Origin: an uncultured Collinsella sp.
GTDB lineage: Bacteria > Actinomycetota > Coriobacteriia > Coriobacteriales > Coriobacteriaceae
Direction: 5' to 3'
DNA: 64,000 nt
Assembly: GCA_902493375.1 (NCBI GenBank)
Contig: CABUPH010000002.1
Location: 124,001 to 188,000, forward strand
Shown piece after piece: positions 43,945 to 51,691 of the stretch. The notes below the pieces were generated by a model. That model ran no database searches. It saw nothing but the letters and a program-made list of their open reading frames with translations, and was not told the origin of the DNA. A program made the translations under genes and the position numbers. How positions within the stretch are numbered: position 1 is the first letter of the stretch; each line of letters starts with the position of its first letter.

Positions 43945-45075
43945 ATGTCTGAGTTTGCTGCCGGTCCCGCCGGTCGTATCGAGCGTGTCCGTGCCCTTAT
44001 GGCCGAGCGTGGCTACGACGCCATCGTGGTACGCGACGAGGCCAACCTTCGTTGGCTTACGGGCGTGAAAGGCGTCTTCGACTACACCTTCGAGTTTCCG
44101 CACGCTGCGTTTATTACGGCCGACCAGTGCCTGTTCCACACCGACTCGCGCTACCTCAACAGCTTTGAGGAGAACACGCCCGCCGGCAGCCCTTGGGTCT
44201 ACGACATGGACGAGGGCACCATCCCCGGTTGGGTCGCCGGCAAAATCGCGGCCAACAAGTGCCGCGTCTGCGCTGTCGAGGACGACATGCAGATCAACTT
44301 CTATCAGGGTATTCAGCGTGGTCTGGAGGATCGTTCCGTCGCCTGCATGCTGCCGCTGATGCATGCCGACATTCGCAAGATGCGCGCCATTAAGGACGCT
44401 GAGGAGATCGAGCTCATGCGCCATGCGCAGTCGATCACCGACGCCGCCTTCCAGCACATGCTCGGCTTTATTAAGCCTGGTATGACCGAGAAGCAGGTTC
44501 GCAACGAGCTCGAGAACTTTATGTTCGCCAACGGCGCCGATAGCCTTGCCTTCGGCTCCATCGTGGCGAGCGGTCCCAACACCGCCAACCCGCATGCCGT
44601 GCCGAGCGACCGCGTGATCGAGAAGGGCGATTTCGTTCTTATGGATTACGGCGCGGGCTACTGTGATTACCGCTCCGACATGACACGCACCGTCGTGATG
44701 GGCGAGCCCACGCAGGAGCAAGTCGACCTGTACGCACTCGTGCGCCGCACGCACGAGGAATGCGTCGCCGCCATCCATCCGGGCGTCGAGGGCAACGACA
44801 TCTTTAAGCTCTCCAAGAAGATCATCGGCGATGCCGGCTATGGCGATTACTATAACCATGGCTTGGGCCACGGCGTCGGTATCGACATCCACGAGCTGCC
44901 CAACTTCAACCGCAGCAAGAACACCATCGAGGTCGGCTCGGTTATCACCATGGAGCCCGGCGTCTACCTGCCCGGCGTGGGCGGCGTGCGCCTGGAGGAC
45001 TACGGCGTGGTCACCGAGAACGGCTACGAGCCCTTCACTAAGACCCCGCATGACCTGCACGTTATCGATTGCTAG
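43945..45075 (+). CDS. M24 family metallopeptidase (Xaa-Pro aminopeptidase-like)
   Basis: A 376-residue peptidase with a creatinase-type N-domain and a pita-bread catalytic domain. Metal ligands are visible: Asp in MDYGAGYCDYRSDMTRTV, His in NHGLGHGVGIDIHE and Glu in TMEPGVYLPG and VRLEDYGVV. It trims Xaa-Pro peptides by family inference. AAAGGAA precedes the ATG. It precedes efp, a conserved arrangement. Confidence 0.9.
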   Translation: MSEFAAGPAGRIERVRALMAERGYDAIVVRDEANLRWLTGVKGVFDYTFEFPHAAFITADQCLFHTDSRYLNSFEENTPAGSPWVYDMDEGTIPGWVAGKIAANKCRVCAVEDDMQINFYQGIQRGLEDRSVACMLPLMHADIRKMRAIKDAEEIELMRHAQSITDAAFQHMLGFIKPGMTEKQVRNELENFMFANGADSLAFGSIVASGPNTANPHAVPSDRVIEKGDFVLMDYGAGYCDYRSDMTRTVVMGEPTQEQVDLYALVRRTHEECVAAIHPGVEGNDIFKLSKKIIGDAGYGDYYNHGLGHGVGIDIHELPNFNRSKNTIEVGSVITMEPGVYLPGVGGVRLEDYGVVTENGYEPFTKTPHDLHVIDC

Positions 45076-45098
45076 TCTACTTCGGTAGATAGTTTGGG

Positions 45099-45141
45099 GC
45101 GGGGCGTTCGGATCGATTCGGACGTCCCGCGTTCTCTTTTT
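45099..45141 (+). terminator. terminator after the M24 peptidase gene
   Basis: GCGGGGCGT pairs with ACGTCCCGC through one wobble, then CTCTTTTT. Confidence 0.65.
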
Positions 45142-45235
45142 ATGCGCTCGCTGCAGGCGCCGTCTGCAAGTGTATAATTTCCATCGTATGTAATTTGGAC
45201 GCTTGTGCGTTCTGCCCGTAACAAGAAAGGTCGCT

Positions 45236-45799
45236 ATGCCTACCATTTCTACCGCCGACTTCAAGAACGGCCTCGGTCTCCGCATCAAGGACAAGGTCTA
45301 CACCATTGTCGAGTTCCAGCATGTCAAGCCGGGCAAGGGCGGCGCGTTTGTGCGCTACAAGACCCGCGACATCAAGAGCGGCCGCGTCGTCGAGAACACC
45401 TGCAACGCCGGCAGCAAGTTCGAGAGCGTCATGCTCACCACCCGTGAGTTCCAGTACCTCTACAACGATGGCACCGACTACATCTTCATGGACAACGAGT
45501 CCTATGAGCAGGTTCCCGTTCCCGAGGACATGGTGGGCGAGAACTCCAAGTGGCTGCGCGAGAACGACGTCTGCCAGCTGCTCTTCGCCGACGATGAGCT
45601 CATGGGCGTGACCCCGCCGATGTTCATCGAGACCACTATCGTCCAGACCGACCCGGGCTTTAAGGGCGACACCGTCCAGGGTTCCACCAAGCCGGCCACG
45701 ATCGACACCGGCGCTGTTATCCAGGTCCCCATGTACCTCAATGAGGGCGAGGTCATCAAGGTTGACACCCGCGACGGCAAGTTCGTCTCCCGCGTCTAG
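45236..45799 (+). CDS. efp: elongation factor P
   Basis: A 187-residue translation factor that rescues ribosomes stalled at polyproline. The tip loop is KPGKGGAF with Lys34 at the tip; no lysyl-modification genes (epmA/epmB) are visible here. The C-terminal signature is CNAGSKFESV region followed by EGEVIKVDTRDGKFVSRV. AAGAAAGG precedes the ATG. Next genes are asp23-type and nusB, as in Firmicutes. Confidence 0.96.
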   Translation: MPTISTADFKNGLGLRIKDKVYTIVEFQHVKPGKGGAFVRYKTRDIKSGRVVENTCNAGSKFESVMLTTREFQYLYNDGTDYIFMDNESYEQVPVPEDMVGENSKWLRENDVCQLLFADDELMGVTPPMFIETTIVQTDPGFKGDTVQGSTKPATIDTGAVIQVPMYLNEGEVIKVDTRDGKFVSRV

Positions 45800-45823
45800 C
45801 AACCAACTCTTCTAGGAGGATTC

Positions 45824-46186
45824 ATGCCCCAGGAAATCAAGATTGACGGCATCGGCATTTCGCCCGATGTTCTGACCGCCATCGTCTCGCGCGCCGTGTC
45901 CGATGTCGAGGGCATCGCCTCCGTTGGCGTCAAGGACCTTGCCACCAACCTTGTCTCCATGATGCTCTCGTCCAAGGCCCCCGCTTCCGAGCCGGCGGTC
46001 GAGGCCGAGGTCGTCGGCGACAAGCTCGCACTCACTGTGCGTGTCGTGGTGTTCTTTGGCTATCCGTTCAAGAAACTCGCCGAGGCCGTTCGCGCCGCAG
46101 TGGTCGCCGCCATCGATGCCCAGGTTGGCGTTGAGGTCGAGCGCGTTGACGTTTGCATCGACGGCCTCGTTTTCCCCAAGGAGTAA
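45824..46186 (+). CDS. Asp23/Gls24 family envelope stress response protein
   Basis: A 120-residue Asp23/Gls24 protein, with VLTAIVSRAVSDVEGIASVG and VVVFFGYPFKKLAEAVRAAV typical of the family. Members help in alkaline and envelope stress. Usually located just before nusB, as here. AGGAGGA precedes the ATG. Confidence 0.9.
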   Translation: MPQEIKIDGIGISPDVLTAIVSRAVSDVEGIASVGVKDLATNLVSMMLSSKAPASEPAVEAEVVGDKLALTVRVVVFFGYPFKKLAEAVRAAVVAAIDAQVGVEVERVDVCIDGLVFPKE

Positions 46187-46189
46187 CCT

Positions 46190-46783
46190 TTGAGCCTTAA
46201 GGTTTATCGCGGGCGTACTCTTGCCCGCAGTCAGGCGCTTCAGCTTCTGTTCCAGGCCGAGGCCACGGACAGCCCGCTCGAGCGCGTCCTCGAGGGTGAT
46301 TTCCTGATCTCGAAGGGTCCCCTCGACCCCTATGCGCTGGAGCTGTGCCGCGGTGCCTATGAGCATATCGACCGCATCGACTGTGCTCTGCGCTCTGTTG
46401 CCAAGAACTGGGATCTTATGCGCATGCCCGGCGCCGACCGCAACCTGCTGCGTATCGCCGTTTACGAGATGCGTTTCCTCACCGACGAGGAGGTCTCTGA
46501 CGCCATCGTGATTAACGAGGCCGTCGAGCTTGCCAAGGCCTATGGCACCGACCAGTCCGCGTCGTTCGTCAACGGCGTGCTGGGTAAGATCGCTCGCAGC
46601 GAGGAGCTGCCGGGCGAGGACCTATACCAGGAGCTGCTGGCCGAAGATCGCGCTCGCGAGGAGGCACAGGCTGCCGAGGCTGCCGCAAAGGTTGCGGTTG
46701 CCCAGGCCGAGACTGGCGTGCTGTCCGAGGACGTGGACGCTGCTGAGGTCGCCGAGGCCGAGACCGGTACCGTCGAGGAGTAG
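46190..46783 (+). CDS. nusB: transcription antitermination protein NusB
   Basis: A 197-residue helical protein that binds boxA RNA with NusE (S10) for rRNA antitermination. The core matches through GRTLARSQALQLLFQ, ADRNLLRIAVYEMRF and FVNGVLGKIA. A Glu/Ala-rich tail of about 50 residues follows, longer than usual. TTG start with AAGGAG 6 bp before. Confidence 0.92.
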   Translation: MSLKVYRGRTLARSQALQLLFQAEATDSPLERVLEGDFLISKGPLDPYALELCRGAYEHIDRIDCALRSVAKNWDLMRMPGADRNLLRIAVYEMRFLTDEEVSDAIVINEAVELAKAYGTDQSASFVNGVLGKIARSEELPGEDLYQELLAEDRAREEAQAAEAAAKVAVAQAETGVLSEDVDAAEVAEAETGTVEE

Positions 46784-46785
46784 CC

Positions 46786-47025
46786 ATGCCAGAGGGTTCC
46801 GTCCGCAACTTCGACGAGATTTCGGACCGCTTGGACCAGATCATAGCTACCGTTCGCTCTAAGGATACGTCCTTGGAGCGTTCGCTCGATCTGTTTGACG
46901 AGGCGATTGAGCTGGGCTCCCGTGCGGTCGACATGGTCGACAAGTTTGAGCTGACGCCGCGTGAGGCCGACAAGCTCGAGCAGGAATACGATGAGGATGC
47001 GGCAAACGAATCCCAGGATAGCTAG
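46786..47025 (+). CDS. xseB: exodeoxyribonuclease VII small subunit
   Basis: A 79-residue XseB, with FDEISDRLDQIIATVRS and LERSLDLFDEAIELG. It works only in complex with the large subunit XseA. xseA is not next to it and is not in the window. An acidic tail ends the protein. Its start is 2 bp after nusB. Confidence 0.9.
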   Translation: MPEGSVRNFDEISDRLDQIIATVRSKDTSLERSLDLFDEAIELGSRAVDMVDKFELTPREADKLEQEYDEDAANESQDS

Positions 47026-47060
47026 GCCGCATCTCCGGATACGAATGGTTGATGGCATTC

Positions 47061-47864
47061 ATGAAACGCGTGCGTCTTGATGACGAACTGATTTCACAGG
47101 GCATCTGCGCCGATCGCGCGGATGCCCTTCGCACTCTTATGGCTGGCTTGGTCTCGAGTGGCGGCGAGCGCTTGACTTCGCCGGGCCTTAAGGTGACCCC
47201 GGACCTGCCGTTGCACGTGAAGGGGCGCATTCCCTATGTTGGCCGCGGCGGTCTTAAGCTCGAAGGCGCGCTTGATACGTTTGGTATCAATCCGACGGGC
47301 CTTGCCTGTCTGGATGTGGGCTGCTCTACCGGCGGCTTTACCGATTGCCTGCTCAAGCGCGGAGCTGCGACCGTTGTCTCGGTGGACGTTGGTCGCGCCC
47401 AGTTCGATTGGTCGTTACGTCAGGACGATCGCGTGACGCTGCATGAGCGCACAAACGTGACGCAGCTGCCTGAGCTTGGCTATGCCGGCGCCATCGACCT
47501 GGCTGTGTGTGATGTCTCGTTTACCAGCATCGCGAACATTATCGATGCGGTGCTGGCGTGCCTGGCGCCTACGGGTGCATTCTGCACGCTTGTAAAGCCG
47601 CAGTTTGAGGCTCCGGCGGCGCTGGTGGGTGAGGGCGGCATTGTGACCGATCCCGCCGTGCGCCGCGATACACTCGTTGCGGCAGTTGAACTCTTTGCTG
47701 CCAAGGGGCTGTTCCCGGTCGATGTGTGCGTGTCGCCCATTCATGGTGCCAAGGGAAACGTTGAGTTTTTCCTGTACGGCACGAGATTTGACCCCGGCGA
47801 CCGCACGCAAGACGAGCTGCAATTCCAGGTATCGGTTTTGAGCGAGAAAGCTGCAACGCTATGA
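47061..47864 (+). CDS. tlyA: TlyA family rRNA methyltransferase / hemolysin
   Basis: A 267-residue protein with an N-terminal S4 RNA-binding domain (VRLDDELISQGICADRA) and an FtsJ-like methyltransferase domain (LDVGCSTGGFTDCLL). TlyA 2'-O-methylates 16S and 23S rRNA in mycobacteria. ATG 47061 gives the usual N-terminus; ATG 47052 and TTG 47049 are possible and no ribosome site decides. tlyA-nadK-recN is a classic actinobacterial order. Confidence 0.9.
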   Translation: MKRVRLDDELISQGICADRADALRTLMAGLVSSGGERLTSPGLKVTPDLPLHVKGRIPYVGRGGLKLEGALDTFGINPTGLACLDVGCSTGGFTDCLLKRGAATVVSVDVGRAQFDWSLRQDDRVTLHERTNVTQLPELGYAGAIDLAVCDVSFTSIANIIDAVLACLAPTGAFCTLVKPQFEAPAALVGEGGIVTDPAVRRDTLVAAVELFAAKGLFPVDVCVSPIHGAKGNVEFFLYGTRFDPGDRTQDELQFQVSVLSEKAATL

Positions 47865-48721
47865 AGGTCTTTCTGGTTCCCAATTACTACAAGCAAGAGG
47901 CGGTTGAGAGCGGCCTGATGCTCGAGCTTTGGCTGACGCGCCAGGGCTATGAGGTCGCATGGGCTGCCGACCAGCGATCGAAGATTCAAAGCACGCCTGA
48001 TATTGACGGCTCCGATCTGGTCATTACGCTCGGCGGCGACGGTACGTTGCTGCGCGCTGCCCGCATCCTCAACCATCGCGAGATTCCTATCCTCGGTCTT
48101 TCCTATGGTCACCTGGGCTTTTTAACTGCTGCGAGCCCCGAGGAGCGCGACATTCTGCAGGTCGTGAGCGACGCCCTTTCCGGCGAGCTGCACGTGAGCC
48201 GTCGCGCCACCATCGCCGCGGATATCGTGTCCGTGCGCGACGATGGCACGAAGGATGTCGTGCGCACGTTCGCCCTCAACGACATGGCGCTCACGCGCGG
48301 CCCCCTGTCCGATATGGTTGAGTTCGACATCACGGTGTCGGGCCACCATATCGATCGACTGCGTGGCGACGGCGTGGTCGTGTCCACGGCGACTGGTTCT
48401 ACGGGGTACGCGCTCAGTGCAGGTGGCCCCATTGTGAGCCCCGACTATACGGGTATGGTCTGCGTACCCATTGCGCCGCACACCATTCAGGCCCGTGCCT
48501 TCTTGACTTCGCCGAGTGATGTCGTCGAAATCTTTATGTCCGATGATCGCCCGAGCGTTCCGGCGATCGCTATCGATGGACAGTTTATTACCTGCGACGG
48601 CACGGTCGAGAGCGTGGCCGTGCGCCGAGGCCCAGGCGATGTGCTGCTGCTCGACTACGGCCCCGAGAGTTTTTACAACTCGGTGAGCCGCGTATTCTAC
48701 GGAGTCCGTCATGATCGATGA
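47861..48721 (+). CDS. nadK: NAD kinase
   Basis: A 286-residue kinase that makes NADP from NAD. The GGDGT motif is at residues 58-62, followed by GHLGFLT and the TGSTGYALSAGGP signature. ATG overlaps the tlyA stop. The end overlaps recN by 11 bp. Confidence 0.95.
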   Translation: MKVFLVPNYYKQEAVESGLMLELWLTRQGYEVAWAADQRSKIQSTPDIDGSDLVITLGGDGTLLRAARILNHREIPILGLSYGHLGFLTAASPEERDILQVVSDALSGELHVSRRATIAADIVSVRDDGTKDVVRTFALNDMALTRGPLSDMVEFDITVSGHHIDRLRGDGVVVSTATGSTGYALSAGGPIVSPDYTGMVCVPIAPHTIQARAFLTSPSDVVEIFMSDDRPSVPAIAIDGQFITCDGTVESVAVRRGPGDVLLLDYGPESFYNSVSRVFYGVRHDR

Positions 48722-50339
48722 GCTGCAGGTTTCTAACATTGCACTCATTCGCGAGGCGACGCTGGTGCCGAGTGCCGGCCTGACTGTCCTGACCGGTGAG
48801 ACCGGCGCCGGCAAGACCGCGCTGCTCTCGGCCCTTAAGCTTATTTTGGGCGAGCGTGCGGATTCGTCGACGGTGCGCGAGGGCGAGGCGCTGGCGAGCG
48901 TCGAGGCACGCCTGTTTGACGGCCCGCACGACACGGAGGGCTTCACGGTCCAGCGCAGCCTTTCTGCCGAGGGCCGCAGCCGCGTGAGGATTGACGGCCG
49001 CATCGCCAGCGTGCGCGAGCTTTCGGAGCGCGTCGGCGTGATGATGGATCTGTGCGGTCAGCACGAGCACCAGCGCCTCCTCGACCCGGCGCATCACGTT
49101 GCCATGGTCGATGCCTGGGCGGGGCGCTCTGCGCTCGAGGCACTCGAGCACTACCGTACTTGCTTTAAAGCCTCGCGCGCGGCTGCCAAGGAGGTCCGTC
49201 GCGTTGAGGAGGCCTCGCGTGCGCAGGGGAGTCGTGTCGAGGAGGCGCGCTTTGCCCTCGAGCGCATCGGCGAGGTCGACCCTAAGCCGGGCGAGTATGA
49301 GGAACTCGAGGAATTGCTGCCGCGCTCCGAACATGCCGAGGTACTGGTTGCCACAGCTAACGATGCCCATGCATCGCTTGCCGCCGAAGGGGGAGCGCTC
49401 GATGCCGTGAACAGCGCCGTGGCAGAGCTTTCCCGAATGGCTACCGTCGATCGCAAACTGGGCGACATTGCCGAGACGCTTTCGGATGCCTGCATCTCGC
49501 TTGAGGATTGTGCCAACGAGCTGCGCGCCTATCGCGATGGGGTCGCCTTCGATCCTCGCGAGCTCGCTCGCATGCGCGAGCGGTATTCCGACCTCAAGGG
49601 CCTGCTGCGTCAGTGGGGTCCGACCATGGACGATGTTTTTGCCATGCGTGATCGCTCGCAAGAGCTGCTTTCGCTGGTTGATGATGGCGATGAACAGATC
49701 AAAATGGCGCGTGAAGCGCTTGGCGCGGCGGAGCACGAACTGTTTGCTGCCGCCAAGGCGCTTAAGCGCGCTCGCAATACGGCGGCCCCGCGCTTCTGTC
49801 ACGAGGTTGGCCGCCAGATGGCTCGCCTGGAGATGGGTAGTGCCGAGCTCGTCTGGGAGTCGCGCGATCTTCCCCGTGCTGAGTGGACGCCGGTTGGTCC
49901 TTCGAGTTACGAGCTGCTATACCGCAGCGGTGCCGGCTTGACGCCACGCCCCCTGCGCCGCATTGCGTCGGGCGGCGAGCTCAGCCGCGTCATGCTGGCA
50001 AGCAAGGTTGTCCTCGGTAACGCGGACGGTGTCGATACGCTGGTGTTTGACGAGGTCGATGCTGGTGTCGGTGGCTCCACGGCGCGTGCGCTCGCGGGCG
50101 TGCTGGCAGATCTCGCCGCTACGCATCAGGTGATTGTCGTAACCCACTTGGCGCAGGTCGCCGTCATGGCCGACAAGCATTATGTTGTCAGTAAGGAACC
50201 GGGCGATGTTCCCCAGACGCATTTGGACGAGGTAACCGGCGAAGCGCGTACCGCCGAGATCGCCCGCATGTTGAGCGGCGATCAGTCCGAGGCAAGCCTG
50301 GCGCACGCCAAACAGATGCTTGCGGAGGCGCGTTCCTAG
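48711..50339 (+). CDS. recN: DNA repair protein RecN
   Basis: A 542-residue SMC-like ATPase acting early in double-strand break repair. Walker A is GETGAGKT (29-36). Long coiled coils flank a short hinge, and the C-terminal head has RIASGGELSRVMLA and VDTLVFDEVDAGVGG. ATG is inside the nadK end. Standard length. Confidence 0.95.
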   Translation: MIDELQVSNIALIREATLVPSAGLTVLTGETGAGKTALLSALKLILGERADSSTVREGEALASVEARLFDGPHDTEGFTVQRSLSAEGRSRVRIDGRIASVRELSERVGVMMDLCGQHEHQRLLDPAHHVAMVDAWAGRSALEALEHYRTCFKASRAAAKEVRRVEEASRAQGSRVEEARFALERIGEVDPKPGEYEELEELLPRSEHAEVLVATANDAHASLAAEGGALDAVNSAVAELSRMATVDRKLGDIAETLSDACISLEDCANELRAYRDGVAFDPRELARMRERYSDLKGLLRQWGPTMDDVFAMRDRSQELLSLVDDGDEQIKMAREALGAAEHELFAAAKALKRARNTAAPRFCHEVGRQMARLEMGSAELVWESRDLPRAEWTPVGPSSYELLYRSGAGLTPRPLRRIASGGELSRVMLASKVVLGNADGVDTLVFDEVDAGVGGSTARALAGVLADLAATHQVIVVTHLAQVAVMADKHYVVSKEPGDVPQTHLDEVTGEARTAEIARMLSGDQSEASLAHAKQMLAEARS

Positions 50340-50370
50340 GCCGAGCCGCCACATGTATGTCCAATCCGGC

Positions 50371-50400
50371 CGCCACGAAACGGGTCCATCTACTACGTTT
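50371..50400 (+). repeat. inverted repeat arm A around recN terminator
   Basis: 30 bp starting CGCCACGAAA and ending CATCTACTACGTTT. Its inverted partner is at 50504-50533, 26 of 30 positions matching. Confidence 0.65.
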
Positions 50401-50438
50401 GGCAGGGCATCGGCAACCACGCCAAGAATTGCAAAAAA

Positions 50439-50475
50439 GAAAACCGCAGGTAGAACGCCTGCGGTTTTCTCTATT
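50439..50475 (+). terminator. terminator after recN
   Basis: GAAAACCGCAGG pairs with CCTGCGGTTTTC, with A-rich and T-rich flanks, lying between the two arms of an inverted repeat. It could serve both strands. Confidence 0.85.
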
Positions 50476-50503
50476 TTGGGTGTATGGTTGGCGCTTGAGG
50501 TTA

Positions 50504-50533
50504 AAACGTAGTAGATGGGCGGATTTCGTGGCG
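50504..50533 (-). repeat. inverted repeat arm B around recN terminator
   Basis: Inverted partner of the arm at 50371; together they could bracket the terminator in a long hairpin. Confidence 0.65.
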
Positions 50534-50561
50534 AGGGGCGTCTATCGGCTCCCCAATCTAC

Positions 50562-51419
50562 CTACTCAACGACCTTATCCGGCTGGATGAGCTCCTCGTA
50601 GTAGCTGATATGCTCACGCGCGTCTTCAATCTCGGGCAGCAGGAAGTTGTAGATGACTTCGATGATCATCGTGGCACTGATCTTGGAGAACGCAAAGTCG
50701 CCTGTCGTCAGCAGCGCTTCGTGGTTGACGGTATTAAAAGTGTAGTCTGCCAGGCGCGCGAGTGGGGATTTGCTGTCACTGCTGATGACGACTACGGTTG
50801 CGCCGCAGTTGCGAGCCGCTTTTGCCATGCGATTCAATCGGCGCGATTTGCCGGAGTTTGAGATAAGCACGATGACGTCACCCGGGCGTAACGTGAGCGC
50901 AAAGCCGATTGATGTCTCGCTAATGGTGCTCGCCATGCAGCGCAGGCCCAGCTGCGAAAACTTAAACGTCGCATCGAGCGCGACCGCGTTCGTATTGCCC
51001 ACAGCTGCAAACTCAATAACCCCTGCATGCTTAAGGGCATGCACAACAGCCGCCAGCGTATCGTGGTCGATCCCGTCGATGGTCGCATTAAGCTCGCTCA
51101 CCTTGGCAGCCAGGATATTCTTGAGGCTCTGCTCCATATTGTCGAGCGAGACCTCGTCAGTCAGGCCCTCGTTACGCTGGCTTTCCAAATCCCTCGCCAA
51201 CGAAAACTGAAAGCTGCGGAAGCTACCAAAGCCAAGCTTGCGGCAGAAGCGCGAAACGGTCGCCTCGGACGTGGCGGCGGCGCGTGAGAGCTGAGCGGCC
51301 GTGAGGCGCGGCGCCTCGGACTGGTGCTCCAATATATAGTCGACAATGCGCTGCTCGGACTCGCTGTATCCCTGATGGGTGCTTATGAGGGAAAGTGCGC
51401 TCTTGCTACTATCGGTCAT
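50562..51419 (-). CDS. RpiR family regulator (HTH plus SIS domain)
   Basis: A 285-residue regulator. The N-terminal HTH (LTAAQLSRAAATSEATVSRF) is followed by a SIS domain (about 130-250) that binds phosphosugars (AAVGNTNAVALDATFKFS, LISNSGKSRRLNRM). It is divergent from the fructose PTS gene, so it probably senses fructose-1-phosphate or a related sugar phosphate. ATG 51419 has AGGAG upstream; the frame is open further upstream. Confidence 0.88.
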   Translation of the reverse strand: MTDSSKSALSLISTHQGYSESEQRIVDYILEHQSEAPRLTAAQLSRAAATSEATVSRFCRKLGFGSFRSFQFSLARDLESQRNEGLTDEVSLDNMEQSLKNILAAKVSELNATIDGIDHDTLAAVVHALKHAGVIEFAAVGNTNAVALDATFKFSQLGLRCMASTISETSIGFALTLRPGDVIVLISNSGKSRRLNRMAKAARNCGATVVVISSDSKSPLARLADYTFNTVNHEALLTTGDFAFSKISATMIIEVIYNFLLPEIEDAREHISYYEELIQPDKVVE

Positions 51420-51549
51420 GGATGGCTCCTGGTTGGCATGAAAATCCAATTTGATTTGCAATGCCATAGTATACGGGCATTTCCAATTACAAGATACACC
51501 TTGCCGTTTCAAGTGTTGATGGTAAACTTTCACCTACCGTTTACGGTTA

Positions 51550-51564
51550 TGAAAGAACCTTTCA
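51550..51564. promoter_or_regulatory. operator-like inverted repeat TGAAAG-N3-CTTTCA
   Basis: Perfect 6-bp arms around AAC, in the gap between the RpiR gene and the PTS gene. Extra CTTTCA half-sites occur at 51527 and 51613. The likely binder is the neighbouring RpiR protein, by inference. The rest of the 51420-51691 gap has a GC palindrome (51655-51670) just before the PTS ribosome site. Confidence 0.45.
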
Positions 51565-51691
51565 CCGGAGAATTGCACCTTGCCTCTTCTCACGCGGACG
51601 GTAGGTTGGTATCTTTCAGTTGTGGAAAAACGCGCATCGAAGCGCGTGTAGGGGAGCGCCCGCGGGCGCTGTACTCAAGAAGGAGGGACAC

